From: Shewanella ulleungensis
GTDB taxonomy: Bacteria; Pseudomonadota; Gammaproteobacteria; Enterobacterales; Shewanellaceae
NCBI RefSeq assembly: GCF_014648315.1
Contig: NZ_BMQW01000003.1
Location: 62,001-126,000, forward strand
DNA: 64,000 bases
Direction of reading: 5' to 3'
Below the pieces are notes generated by a model. It saw only the letters and a program-made list of their open reading frames with translations, was not told the origin of the DNA and did no database searches. Below, piece by piece: positions 1 through 8,624 of this stretch (the first letter of the stretch is position 1; each line of letters opens with the position of its first letter). Both the position numbers and the translations under genes were made by a program.

Positions 1-780
1 CGTGATATTTATGCCGTAGTTGAAGATAAGTTACCCGTATTAGGTGTGCCTGCTGGTGTTAAAATTCACTCTGGCGTTTACGGCATTACGCCACATGCTT
101 CAGGCTTGGTGCTGAGTATGTTATTACAAGGTGAACTCGTTAGCTTAATGGTGGCCGATGTGATGGACATTGATGAAGTTGCATTTAGGCAAGGCACAGT
201 AAGAGCAAAACGATTTGGTGAAATGACCGTACCAGCAGAGCCGCGTTATATTCAAGCGGTGAAAATGGGCGGTAAAGAAGTGGACGAGTTAGTGTTAGCT
301 GATATTGCAGCTGATATTATTGAATCAATGGACGATGAGTTATTCATTATAGGTTCGGGCAGCACCGTAGCTGCTGTGATGGAAGATTTATGTATAGACA
401 ATACCTTACTCGGTGTTGATGTTATTCAAGATAAAATGCTAATCGCTCAAGATGTCAGCGCCAATCAATTAATCGAATTGACCAAAGATACACCAGCCGA
501 CAAAGTTAAGTTGGTAATTACTCTTATTGGTGGGCAAGGGCACATATTGGGCCGCGGTAACCAGCAATTGTCACCAGAGTTGATAAAACGCATCCCAAAA
601 GACAATATTTTAATCTTAGCTACAAAAACTAAGCTTAAAGCACTTGAAGGTAGACCATTAATTGTGGATAGTGGCGACCCTGAATTAGACAAAGCACTCA
701 CTGGCTATTACAAAATAGTCACTGGCTACCATGATTACGTGATGTATCAAGTAGCCAACCCAGATTTGGTGGAGAACTAA
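1..780 (+). CDS. ATP-NAD kinase family protein (5' end outside window)
   Basis: The frame is already open at base 1, so the N-terminus lies upstream. About 259 residues of the C-terminal part remain. Visible motifs include PAGVKIHSGVY, GSGSTVAAVM and IGGQGHILGRGNQQ, a glycine-rich arrangement I associate with the ATP-NAD kinase-like family common in marine gammaproteobacteria. The family resembles NAD kinase, but its substrate is not firmly known; the N-terminal nucleotide-binding GGDG-type motif would lie outside the window. It stops three bases before the next start codon, so the two genes are probably co-transcribed. Confidence 0.8.
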   Translation, partial: RDIYAVVEDKLPVLGVPAGVKIHSGVYGITPHASGLVLSMLLQGELVSLMVADVMDIDEVAFRQGTVRAKRFGEMTVPAEPRYIQAVKMGGKEVDELVLADIAADIIESMDDELFIIGSGSTVAAVMEDLCIDNTLLGVDVIQDKMLIAQDVSANQLIELTKDTPADKVKLVITLIGGQGHILGRGNQQLSPELIKRIPKDNILILATKTKLKALEGRPLIVDSGDPELDKALTGYYKIVTGYHDYVMYQVANPDLVEN

Positions 781-783
781 ACC

Positions 784-1062
784 ATGTTAGAACAGTACGA
801 TGCAGCATTAGAGTCTTGGATTGAAGAAAGCGTAAATAACAGTGACGATGATGCATTATTTGCTTGTGGTTACTTACAAGGTCATATTGCTGTTGTGTTA
901 GCTGAATTAGAAGTCGAATCTGAGCAAGATTTAGCGGCACTCGATCAAAAAATATTAACCTGTTTAGCGTTAGCGGATAAAGAATTAAATGCAGACGACT
1001 ACGCTCTAGTTGAAGCCGCCTGGCAACAATTACGTCTTCGAATTGTTGCTCAAGCAGCATAA
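784..1062 (+). CDS. yfcL: YfcL family protein
   Basis: A small acidic cytoplasmic protein of 92 residues with no signal peptide or membrane segment. The opening MLEQYDAALESWIEE and the overall length match the YfcL family, whose function is unknown. It begins three bases after the upstream kinase-like gene and ends 21 bases before the methyltransferase gene, so it probably sits in one operon with both. The family assignment is from recognition of the sequence; no catalytic residues can be pointed to. Confidence 0.75.
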   Translation: MLEQYDAALESWIEESVNNSDDDALFACGYLQGHIAVVLAELEVESEQDLAALDQKILTCLALADKELNADDYALVEAAWQQLRLRIVAQAA

Positions 1063-1083
1063 ACAGGAATAAAAATCGGCTTT

Positions 1084-1623
1084 ATGGTCAATTCGTTCTC
1101 ACAAGTGACTATTGGTTTAGTCAACCCCAAAACACCTGTAAACGTTGGCGGGATTATGCGCGCTGCAGGCTGCTATCGTGTTGATCGCGTCTGTTATACA
1201 GGTAAGCGCTATGAGTTAGCGGCTAAGTCTGGTGATGCGCAATATGATATTGACACTAAAGATGCAGCTAAACGTATTCCGTTAGTAGGTGTTGAGTCAT
1301 TACTTGAAAGCGTACCTCAAGGCGCAACAATCGTATGCGTTGACTTGGTGGTAGGCGCGACACCGTTGCCGTTATTTACTCATCCCGACAATGCATTTTA
1401 TATCTTTGGCCCCGAAGATGGCACGATTCCGCAACAATTGATTGATGCCGCAACCGACGTTGTTTATGTGCCAACCGTAGGTTGTATGAATCTTGCTGCA
1501 TCAGTGAATGTGTTGCTTTATGACCGCCTTGCTAAGATGACTCAAGTCAAAGCAGATGATGAGTTAATTAAGCAAAGTCGTGATAATAATAACCGGACTA
1601 AAGTTAAACACTGGCTTAAGTGA
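1084..1623 (+). CDS. TrmH/SpoU-family RNA 2'-O-methyltransferase
   Basis: A compact 179-residue SPOUT methyltransferase that would transfer a methyl group from SAM to a ribose 2'-OH in tRNA or rRNA. The SpoU motifs are present: NVGGIMRAAGCYRVD near the N-terminus, IFGPEDGTIP around residue 105, and VGCMNLAASVNVLLYD near residue 140, which forms the knotted SAM site. The protein is essentially only the catalytic domain, without the N-terminal substrate-binding domain of RlmB. The exact RNA target cannot be read from the sequence. It is the last gene of the yfcL group and is followed by a strong terminator. Confidence 0.85.
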   Translation: MVNSFSQVTIGLVNPKTPVNVGGIMRAAGCYRVDRVCYTGKRYELAAKSGDAQYDIDTKDAAKRIPLVGVESLLESVPQGATIVCVDLVVGATPLPLFTHPDNAFYIFGPEDGTIPQQLIDAATDVVYVPTVGCMNLAASVNVLLYDRLAKMTQVKADDELIKQSRDNNNRTKVKHWLK

Positions 1624-1647
1624 ACCGTGTTAATCATATTTACAGGA

Positions 1648-1680
1648 AATGCCGGGTGAGAAATCATCCGGCATTTTTTT
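1648..1680 (+). terminator. Rho-independent terminator after the TrmH-family gene
   Basis: A 12-bp stem (AATGCCGGGTGA with TCATCCGGCATT, one G-U pair) closes a GAAA tetraloop and is followed by a run of T. It lies 24 bases after the methyltransferase stop codon. Confidence 0.9.
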
Positions 1681-1765
1681 ATCCCGACTAAAGCCTTAAT
1701 AGATTGAATAAAAGTTTGAACATAATATAGTTTAAGCTAACACTTTGTTATTTTGGGAACTACCT

Positions 1766-2140
1766 ATGTCACTCATCAGTCGATTATCTCAGTGGTTACC
1801 GTTTGGTCATGTACCAGAAATGGATACTACAGCCGTTTTTCAACACCTTGAAAATAACAACATTCAAATCGTTGATGTGCGCACGTCACTGGAGTGGGGT
1901 AAGTCACACATCAAAGGCGCTTGTAACCTACCCATTACTCATTTTTCTAGAGGGTCAGTTGACCAATTGCAGCTGAACACTGACCAACTCACCATTGTTA
2001 TTTGTCTATCAGCTCATCGAAGCATTCCGGCAGTGAGGAAACTTAAGCTGTTTGGGTTTAATAATGTCTACCAACTCAAAGGAGGAATGCTGAGCTGGTG
2101 GAAAGCGAAACTGCCGACAATATCAACGCAAGAAAAATAG
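1766..2140 (+). CDS. Rhodanese-like domain protein
   Basis: A single-domain rhodanese of 124 residues. The core carries IVDVRTSLEWGKSHIKGACNLP and the active-site stretch VICLSAHRS, whose Cys would hold the persulfide. The C-terminal signature is FGFNNVYQLKGGMLSWW. Proteins of this kind move sulfane sulfur, but the partner is unknown here. I chose the ATG preceded by GGGA over an in-frame TTG 21 bases upstream. It is 16 bases before the hydrolase gene, suggesting a two-gene operon. Confidence 0.85.
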   Translation: MSLISRLSQWLPFGHVPEMDTTAVFQHLENNNIQIVDVRTSLEWGKSHIKGACNLPITHFSRGSVDQLQLNTDQLTIVICLSAHRSIPAVRKLKLFGFNNVYQLKGGMLSWWKAKLPTISTQEK

Positions 2141-2156
2141 AAAAAGGTTCACTAAC

Positions 2157-2846
2157 ATGACGCTACTTTTTTTACATGGATCAGGCTGTACGCATGTTGT
2201 TTGGCAGTACCAACAACAGTTTTTTGAACATAGTATTGCTGTTGATTACCCCGGCCACCCAGATGGACAAACACTGAACAATGTGGATGAACTCGCACTA
2301 TGGCTGGCAGACTACATTGCGCGGCATCAGTTGGTCGATGTGGTGTTAGTTGGACATTCTCTAGGCAGCGCTGTAGCAATGCAACTCGCTATCATTGCAC
2401 AGGAAAACTTAAAGGCGTTAGTGCTTATTGGTGCAGGGGCTAGGCTAAAAGTGATGCCTCAACTTTTAGCATCACTCACAACAATCGTCGATTCAAAACA
2501 ACCATTCCCAGACTATTTATTGGCTACAAATCAAAATATTGCCGAGCCCTTACAATCACAAATCAACACTTCAATTATCAATAATGGTGTTAGCGTCATG
2601 CTTAATGATTTCACTCTTTGCAATAAGTTTGATGTTATCGAGCAACTGCCGCAAATTGATGTGCCGACGTTAATTATTGTGGGTGATGAAGATCAAATGA
2701 CACCGATAAAATACGCCACATTTTTACAACAACATATCTCTAAAGCGCAAATCGTCATCATTGAGAAGGGTACTCACATGGTATTTGCTGAACAACCCGA
2801 TAAGGTAAATCACTGTATCGAAACGTTTCTTAAGACACTCGAGTAG
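2157..2846 (+). CDS. Alpha/beta hydrolase
   Basis: A 229-residue alpha/beta-hydrolase fold protein. It has the oxyanion segment LLFLHGSGCTHVVW at the start, the nucleophile elbow VGHSLGSA (Ser), an acid residue in IIVGDEDQMTP, and the catalytic His in KGTHMVFAEQP. The order Ser-Asp-His and the spacing are complete, so an active esterase- or lipase-type enzyme is expected. The substrate is unknown. There is no signal peptide. It lies just downstream of the rhodanese gene; no clear terminator follows before the tRNA array on the other strand. Confidence 0.85.
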   Translation: MTLLFLHGSGCTHVVWQYQQQFFEHSIAVDYPGHPDGQTLNNVDELALWLADYIARHQLVDVVLVGHSLGSAVAMQLAIIAQENLKALVLIGAGARLKVMPQLLASLTTIVDSKQPFPDYLLATNQNIAEPLQSQINTSIINNGVSVMLNDFTLCNKFDVIEQLPQIDVPTLIIVGDEDQMTPIKYATFLQQHISKAQIVIIEKGTHMVFAEQPDKVNHCIETFLKTLE

Positions 2847-2920
2847 CATGATCTGACATCAGTTTAGCTTATTCATTTAGCTGGATTGTATGCGTGTAGC
2901 TGATTTTTGATCGTAGGTAA

Positions 2921-3040
2921 TGGTTGCGGGAGCAGGACTTGATAAAAAAGAAAAGCGACGACCTTCAGCTTTGGCTTATAAAAAAGAGCTGTTTATAAAA
3001 ATCTCAGCACGACGCGCTACCAACTGCTTTGGTATTAGTC
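2921..3040 (-). pseudogene. Expanded, degenerate tRNA-fMet copy (type B)
   Basis: The 3' acceptor half with CCA and the first part of the T arm are identical to the intact tRNA-fMet genes. The T loop, the anticodon arm and the sequence between them are expanded by AT-rich blocks to about 120 bp. No CAT anticodon loop remains. The D-arm side still reads like the intact gene, unlike the other degenerate copies, but the 5' acceptor strand is altered. It is the last member of the array in the direction of transcription. Confidence 0.7.
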
Positions 3041-3108
3041 TGATAATAATGGATTTTTTATGATTTATTTGGAGAGTGCGTTGAGATTTTGGGCTTAAGG
3101 TTTCAAAA

Positions 3109-3228
3109 TGGTTGCGGGAGCAGGACTTGATAAAAAAGAAAAGCGACGACCTTCAGCTTTGGCTTATAAAAAAGAGCTGTTGATAAAAAACTGAGCACGA
3201 CGAGCTATCAATTGTTCTATTACGCGTC
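3109..3228 (-). pseudogene. Expanded, degenerate tRNA-fMet copy (type B)
   Basis: It carries the same type of insertions as the neighbouring 120-bp copy: AT-rich blocks in the T loop and anticodon arm and no anticodon. It also has G-to-A changes (tRNA sense) through the D arm, as in the shorter type A copies. The CCA end and T-stem 3' strand are intact. Confidence 0.7.
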
Positions 3229-3270
3229 TGATAAACGCTATCAACATTTTAATTCTATTGACTAAAGAAA

Positions 3271-3346
<76 letters not shown>

Positions 3347-3432
3347 TCCGATAAACGCTATCAATTATTTTAATTCTATTGACGAAGAATCTATTCTCAA
3401 TCCGTTTATCTTTATTCTTGTTAAACAAGAAA

Positions 3433-3527
3433 TGGTTGCGGGAGCAGGACTTGATAAAAAGCTACGACCTTCGACTCTTGTTGATAAAAAGCTGAGCACG
3501 ACGAGCTATCAATTGTTCTATTCCGCG
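3433..3527 (-). pseudogene. Expanded, degenerate tRNA-fMet copy (type A)
   Basis: A 95-bp copy. The acceptor 3' strand, CCA and part of the T arm match the intact gene. The T loop is lengthened and the anticodon loop is replaced, each by a segment containing AGCTTTTTATCAA (tRNA sense). Five G-to-A transitions through the 5' acceptor strand and D arm create A-C mismatches. No anticodon is left. Confidence 0.75.
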
Positions 3528-3572
3528 TCCGATAAACGCTATCAATTATTTTAATTCTATTGATTAAAGAAA

Positions 3573-3648
<76 letters not shown>

Positions 3649-3693
3649 TCCGATAAACGCTGTCGATTATTTTGATTCTATTGACTAAAGAAA

Positions 3694-3788
3694 TGGTTGC
3701 GGGAGCAGGACTTGATAAAAAGCTACGACCTTCGACTCTTGTTGATAAAAAGCTGAGCACTACGAGCTATCAATTGTTCTATTCCGCG
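3694..3788 (-). pseudogene. Expanded, degenerate tRNA-fMet copy (type A)
   Basis: Nearly identical to the other 95-bp degenerate copy, differing by a single base near the anticodon arm. It has the same two AGCTTTTTATCAA-containing insertions and the same five G-to-A changes. This indicates duplication of an already altered unit together with its 45-bp spacer. Confidence 0.75.
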
Positions 3789-3833
3789 TCCGATAAACGC
3801 TGTCGATTATTTTGATTCTATTGACTAAAGAAA

Positions 3834-3909
<76 letters not shown>

Positions 3910-3954
3910 TCCGATAAACGCTGTCGATTATTTTGATTCTATTGACTAAAGAAA

Positions 3955-4030
<76 letters not shown>

Positions 4031-4107
4031 TCCGATAAACGCTGCTTCGTTGAATCTAGGTTACACGCCAGTTGGTGTGTAAACCTGTCTGCTTCAAAGC
4101 GGAGCGA

Positions 4108-4136
4108 ACTATAGCGATCCCCATTTATCTTTGCAA
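4108..4136 (-). promoter_or_regulatory. Predicted sigma-70 promoter of the tRNA-fMet array
   Basis: On the minus strand, TTGCAA and TATAGT are separated by exactly 17 bp. A GC-rich stretch (TCGCTCCGC) follows the -10 box, as is typical of stable-RNA promoters under stringent control. An imperfect hairpin (TTACACACC/GGCGTGTAA) lies in the leader between this promoter and the first tRNA. Confidence 0.7.
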
Positions 4137-4255
4137 GTAAAATCGAAATAATTCCTTTTGTTTGCTGGTTAATTAAGCTTGTAGTGCTGTAATCAAATGA
4201 GATTGATTATTTATATGGCAAATTGGATAATTTATAGCCCCTTTTCGATAAGTCG

Positions 4256-4284
4256 TTGGGTATATGTGTTTGAACAGGTATAAT
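4256..4284 (+). promoter_or_regulatory. Predicted promoter of rlmKL
   Basis: TTGGGT and a consensus TATAAT box are separated by 17 bp, ending 38 bases before the rlmKL start codon. Confidence 0.6.
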
Positions 4285-4322
4285 GCTGCACTGAATTTTG
4301 TGTAACGATGACTGACTAATAC

Positions 4323-6458
4323 ATGTTTAATTTTTTTGCTGCAGCCCCTAAGGGTTTTGAATATAGCCTAGCCTCGGAATTGAAAGATTTTGGTGCTACC
4401 GATGTTAAAGAAAGCGTTGCCGGTGTGTACTTTTCTGCACCGCTTGAACTGGCATATCGGATCACCTTATGGACCCGCTTAGCGAGCCGTATAGTATTAG
4501 TTATTTATAAAGGAGCTTGTGAATCTGCCGAGCAACTTTATAACGCTGCATATTGTATCGATTGGCCATCGCACTTTTCTCATAAAAAAACCTTTAGTAT
4601 CGATTTCCACGGTACGGGTGGCTTTATTAATAATACTCAATTTGGTGCACTAAAAATCAAAGATGCGGTGGTTGACCGTTTTCGTGATGATGGTACCCCC
4701 CGTCCAGATGTTGAGCGTGTTAATCCTGATTTTAAAATCGATGCTCATTTCCGTAATGGTCAAGTCACTATTTCGATGAACTTTTCGGGTGCATCGTTAC
4801 ATCAACGTGGTTACCGTTCAACAACCGGCGAAGCCCCATTAAAAGAAAACCTCGCAGCCAATATGTTAGTGCGTAGTGGTTGGCAAGCAAATCAAACCAC
4901 GATTCTCGATCCATTTTGCGGTAGTGGCACGGTATTAATTGAAGCCGCTTTAATGGCGGCTGATATCGCTCCCGGTTTAAATCGTGAAAAATTCGGTTTT
5001 GAAAATTGGCAAAGTCATAACAAAACGATGTGGCAAGCCATTTTTGACGAAGCTCAGGCTCGTGCGACATTAGGTAAAACACGTTGTAAAATTAAGTTTT
5101 ATGGATCTGACATTGAGGCGCACCTCGTTTCAATTGCTAAACGTAATGCCGAAAATGCTGGCGTAGCAGAGTTTATTGAATTTACGGTTTCTGACGCATT
5201 AGATGTCACACCACCAGTAAGTGAAGGCTTTTTAATTTCCAACCCGCCATATGGTGAGCGTTTAGGTAATGTCACTGAACTACTACAACTTTATTACCAG
5301 CTAGGTGACAAGCTGAAAAAAGAGTTCGGTGGTTGGAAAATTGCCATGTTGTGTAGTGACATAGAGTTAATGTCATCGCTCAAGCTTAAAGCAGATAAGC
5401 AAATGAAGATGTTCAATGGTGCATTAGAATGTGCATTTAACATTTATACTTTGCATGCTAACAGTACACGTCGCGAGGCTGTTGTTCTACCTGAAGGTGT
5501 CGAGCTTGTCGATATAGCGCCTTCATTTGTTAATCGTATTAAAAAGAATGTTAAGCTGCTTGAAAAATGGGCTAAAAAAGAGCGTATAGATAGCTATCGT
5601 TTATACGATGCAGATTTGCCAGAATACAATGTCGCCATTGATAAATACGTTGATTATGTAGTTATTCAAGAATACTCAGCCCCGGCAACAATTCCTGAAG
5701 CTGTGACAAAACGACGCATTAGCGATGTTTTGTTAGCACTACCAAGTGCTTTAGGTATTCACCCAGATCGTGTGACATTAAAAACTCGCGAACGTCAAAA
5801 AGGCGCGAGTCAATATCAAAAATTAGATGAACGTAAAGTTGAAGTTATAACCGAAGAATATGGGGCCAGATTTAAACTTAATCTTACGGGCTACCTCGAC
5901 ACTGGACTGTTTTTAGACCACCGAGTGACCCGCAAATTAGTTGGTGATAAATCTAAAGGTAAACGAGTGCTAAACTTATTTGCTTATACTGGTTCTGCTT
6001 CTGTGCATGCGGCTATTGGCGGCGCTAAAACCGTCACCACCATTGATATGTCAAATACCTATATCAACTGGGCGAAAGAAAACTTTGCTCTAAATGGTTT
6101 GTCTGGTGCTAAATACGATTTTATCCAGGCTGATTGTTTGCAGTGGATAAAAGACAATAGTCATCAGCAATTTGATTTGATTTTTATTGACCCACCCACG
6201 TTTTCAAATTCAAAACGTATGGAAGACAGCTGGGATGTACAGCGTGATCACGCCGAGATGTTAGGCGGATTAATTAAACTACTGTCTCCAACGGGTGAGC
6301 TTATTTTCTCAAATAACAAACGTAAATTTAAGATGGATATTGAAGCGTTAAGCCAAGCTGGCATTAACGTCACGAATATCGACCATTTATGTTTACCGTT
6401 AGATTATAAGCGCAACCCACATATTCATAATGTTTGGTTACTCACACATGCCAAGTAG
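4323..6458 (+). CDS. rlmKL: Bifunctional 23S rRNA methyltransferase RlmKL (m2G2445 / m7G2069)
   Basis: A 711-residue fusion of two SAM-dependent methyltransferases that modify 23S rRNA. The N-terminal part carries a THUMP-like RNA-binding region, then the RlmL domain with [14 protein letters not shown] near residue 195 and the catalytic NPPYGERLG near 307. The C-terminal RlmK domain has [15 protein letters not shown] and [11 protein letters not shown] near 622. Length and domain order match the known family. The ATG follows a good promoter. Its 3' end overlaps the glutaredoxin-like gene by 11 bases, implying translational coupling. Confidence 0.97.
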   Translation: MFNFFAAAPKGFEYSLASELKDFGATDVKESVAGVYFSAPLELAYRITLWTRLASRIVLVIYKGACESAEQLYNAAYCIDWPSHFSHKKTFSIDFHGTGGFINNTQFGALKIKDAVVDRFRDDGTPRPDVERVNPDFKIDAHFRNGQVTISMNFSGASLHQRGYRSTTGEAPLKENLAANMLVRSGWQANQTTILDPFCGSGTVLIEAALMAADIAPGLNREKFGFENWQSHNKTMWQAIFDEAQARATLGKTRCKIKFYGSDIEAHLVSIAKRNAENAGVAEFIEFTVSDALDVTPPVSEGFLISNPPYGERLGNVTELLQLYYQLGDKLKKEFGGWKIAMLCSDIELMSSLKLKADKQMKMFNGALECAFNIYTLHANSTRREAVVLPEGVELVDIAPSFVNRIKKNVKLLEKWAKKERIDSYRLYDADLPEYNVAIDKYVDYVVIQEYSAPATIPEAVTKRRISDVLLALPSALGIHPDRVTLKTRERQKGASQYQKLDERKVEVITEEYGARFKLNLTGYLDTGLFLDHRVTRKLVGDKSKGKRVLNLFAYTGSASVHAAIGGAKTVTTIDMSNTYINWAKENFALNGLSGAKYDFIQADCLQWIKDNSHQQFDLIFIDPPTFSNSKRMEDSWDVQRDHAEMLGGLIKLLSPTGELIFSNNKRKFKMDIEALSQAGINVTNIDHLCLPLDYKRNPHIHNVWLLTHAK

Positions 6459-6681
6459 TGCTTTACCCTACATTTTATATCACACAGATGGCTGCCATCT
6501 GTGTGATATTGCTTTGGCACTCGTTGAGCAAACAGACATTGATTTTCAACACATTGATATTTGTGATGACGCCTCGTTAGCTGAGCGTTATGGCACAAGC
6601 ATACCTGTGTTAACACATGGTAAGCGTGAATTATTTTGGCCTTTTGATGGCGAACAATTACAAGAGTTTATAGGAGTTTAG
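6448..6681 (+). CDS. Glutaredoxin-like family protein
   Basis: A thioredoxin-fold mini-protein of about 77 residues with the redox motif CHLC in [11 protein letters not shown] and a cis-proline in GTSIPVL. The family is the short glutaredoxin-like (DUF836) group. I chose the second in-frame ATG, which overlaps the end of rlmKL by 11 bases; an ATG 18 bases further upstream is possible. It ends one base before the uup start codon, so it belongs to the same operon. The cellular substrate is unknown. Confidence 0.85.
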   Translation: MPSSALPYILYHTDGCHLCDIALALVEQTDIDFQHIDICDDASLAERYGTSIPVLTHGKRELFWPFDGEQLQEFIGV

Positions 6682-6682
6682 A

Positions 6683-8599
6683 TTGAGTCTGGTTCGGATA
6701 AATAATGGCTCGTTAGCCTACGGTTATACTCCTTTACTGCAAAATGCAGACTTTACCATTGAACCTGGCGAGCGAGTTTGTATCGTTGGCAGAAACGGTG
6801 CGGGTAAATCCAGTTTAATGAAAGTGCTGTCAAAAGACGTACTGCTTGACGAAGGCGAGTTCAATATCGCTAACGATGTCAATGTCAGTCGCTTACAACA
6901 AGACCCTCCTAAAGCCGAAACTGGCTCGGTCTATTCTTATATTGCAGCAGCATTAAAAGACATTGGTGAAGCGTTAGAGAAGTATCATCAGTTATCTCAC
7001 GACGTAGCAGACGCAAATCCTGAAGAAATGGATCGCATGCTAAATGAAATGCAACGTATCCAAGAAGTGTTAGACCATAACAATGGCTGGCAGCTTGACT
7101 CGCGCATCATTCAAAACTGTCAATTATTGGGTTTAGATCCTGATAAACCACTTAATGAACTATCAGGTGGCTGGCAGCGTAAAGTTGCCTTGGCGCGCGC
7201 CTTAGTTGTTGACCCCGATTTGTTGTTACTAGACGAACCAACGAACCATTTAGACATCGATACCATCGAATGGTTAGAACAGTTTTTATTAAGTTTTAAA
7301 GGCGCTATCGTATTTGTCAGCCACGACCGTGGCTTTATTCAACGCATGGCTACCAGAATCGTAGATTTAGATCGTGGAGTGGTGATCTCATTCCCTGGTA
7401 ATTACCAAGCTTATTTAGATGGTAAGCAAGAATGGTTACGAGTAGAAGCTGAAAAGAATGCCCATTTTGATAAAAAATTGGCCGACGAAGAAGTGTGGAT
7501 CCGGCAAGGCGTCAAGGCTCGACGCACCCGTAATGAAGGCCGTGTAAGAGCATTAAAGGCATTGCGAGCTGAGCGTGGGGAGCGACTAAACCGCCAAGGT
7601 AATGCCAAAATGGCAGTGTCTGACACAGAACGTTCTGGCAAGTTGGTGTTTGATGTTAAAGATGTTAACTACAATTTACCGGATAAAAATTTAGTTAAAA
7701 ACTTCAGCACTACCGTGATGCGCGGTGATCGAATTGCATTAATTGGCCCTAATGGTTGTGGTAAATCAACATTAATTAAATTATTGATTGAAAAGCTACA
7801 ACCTCAATCTGGCGAAATTAAAGTTGGTACAAAGTTAGAAGTGGCTTATTTCGACCAGTATCGCGAAGCTCTTGACCCTGAAAAAACCGTTGAAGAAAAC
7901 GTCGGCGAAGGTAAAAGTACTGTTACGATTAATGGCCAAGACCGACATATTTTAAGTTACTTACAAGATTTCTTATTTTCACCAATGCGTGCGCGTACAC
8001 CAGTTAAAGCATTGTCTGGTGGCGAGAAAAACCGTTTGTTATTGGCTAGATTGTTATTACGCCCAGCAAACTTAATTATTCTTGATGAACCAACAAACGA
8101 TCTTGATATTGAGACCTTAGAATTGCTAGAGTCTCTGCTTGCTGATTTTGCTGGTACATTACTTATCGTAAGCCATGACAGAGCATTTATCGACAACACC
8201 GTGACGAGTAGCTGGTGGTTTGCAGGTAACGGACATTGGTCTGAATACGTGGGTGGCTATCAAGATGCCATTTCTCAGGGTGCTAAATTTTATTCTGAGG
8301 AACCTGTAGCAACAACTGTTGTCCAACAAGCACCCGTTGTTGAAACAAAGCCTGTAAAAGCACCTGAAAAGCCTGCTAAAAAGCTCTCTTATAAATTACA
8401 AAAAGAGTTAGAAGCGCTTCCAAATCAAATGGAACAGCTCGAACAAGAGATAGAAACATTACAGCAAACCGTTAGTGGTGCTGACTTTTATAGTCAGCCA
8501 GCAGAAACGGTTAACAAGGCTCTGCAAACATTAGCAGAGAAAGAACAGAATTTAGAGCTGTGCTTCCAACGCTGGGAAGAACTTGAGTCACTGAAGTAA
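6683..8599 (+). CDS. uup: ABC-F family ATPase Uup
   Basis: A 638-residue protein with two ATP-binding cassettes and no membrane segment, the ABC-F layout. Cassette 1 has GRNGAGKSS (about residue 36), LSGGWQRKVALARAL and LLLLDEPTNHLD. Cassette 2 has GPNGCGKST, LSGGEKNRLLLARLL and LIILDEPTNDLD. A charged C-terminal tail follows, with the heptad-rich coiled coil typical of Uup, which binds DNA and ribosomes in known homologues. The start codon is TTG, supported by TAGGAG just upstream. It follows the glutaredoxin-like gene directly. Confidence 0.95.
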   Translation: MSLVRINNGSLAYGYTPLLQNADFTIEPGERVCIVGRNGAGKSSLMKVLSKDVLLDEGEFNIANDVNVSRLQQDPPKAETGSVYSYIAAALKDIGEALEKYHQLSHDVADANPEEMDRMLNEMQRIQEVLDHNNGWQLDSRIIQNCQLLGLDPDKPLNELSGGWQRKVALARALVVDPDLLLLDEPTNHLDIDTIEWLEQFLLSFKGAIVFVSHDRGFIQRMATRIVDLDRGVVISFPGNYQAYLDGKQEWLRVEAEKNAHFDKKLADEEVWIRQGVKARRTRNEGRVRALKALRAERGERLNRQGNAKMAVSDTERSGKLVFDVKDVNYNLPDKNLVKNFSTTVMRGDRIALIGPNGCGKSTLIKLLIEKLQPQSGEIKVGTKLEVAYFDQYREALDPEKTVEENVGEGKSTVTINGQDRHILSYLQDFLFSPMRARTPVKALSGGEKNRLLLARLLLRPANLIILDEPTNDLDIETLELLESLLADFAGTLLIVSHDRAFIDNTVTSSWWFAGNGHWSEYVGGYQDAISQGAKFYSEEPVATTVVQQAPVVETKPVKAPEKPAKKLSYKLQKELEALPNQMEQLEQEIETLQQTVSGADFYSQPAETVNKALQTLAEKEQNLELCFQRWEELESLK

Positions 8600-8624
8600 A
8601 GCATAATAAAACAGGAATGGTTAC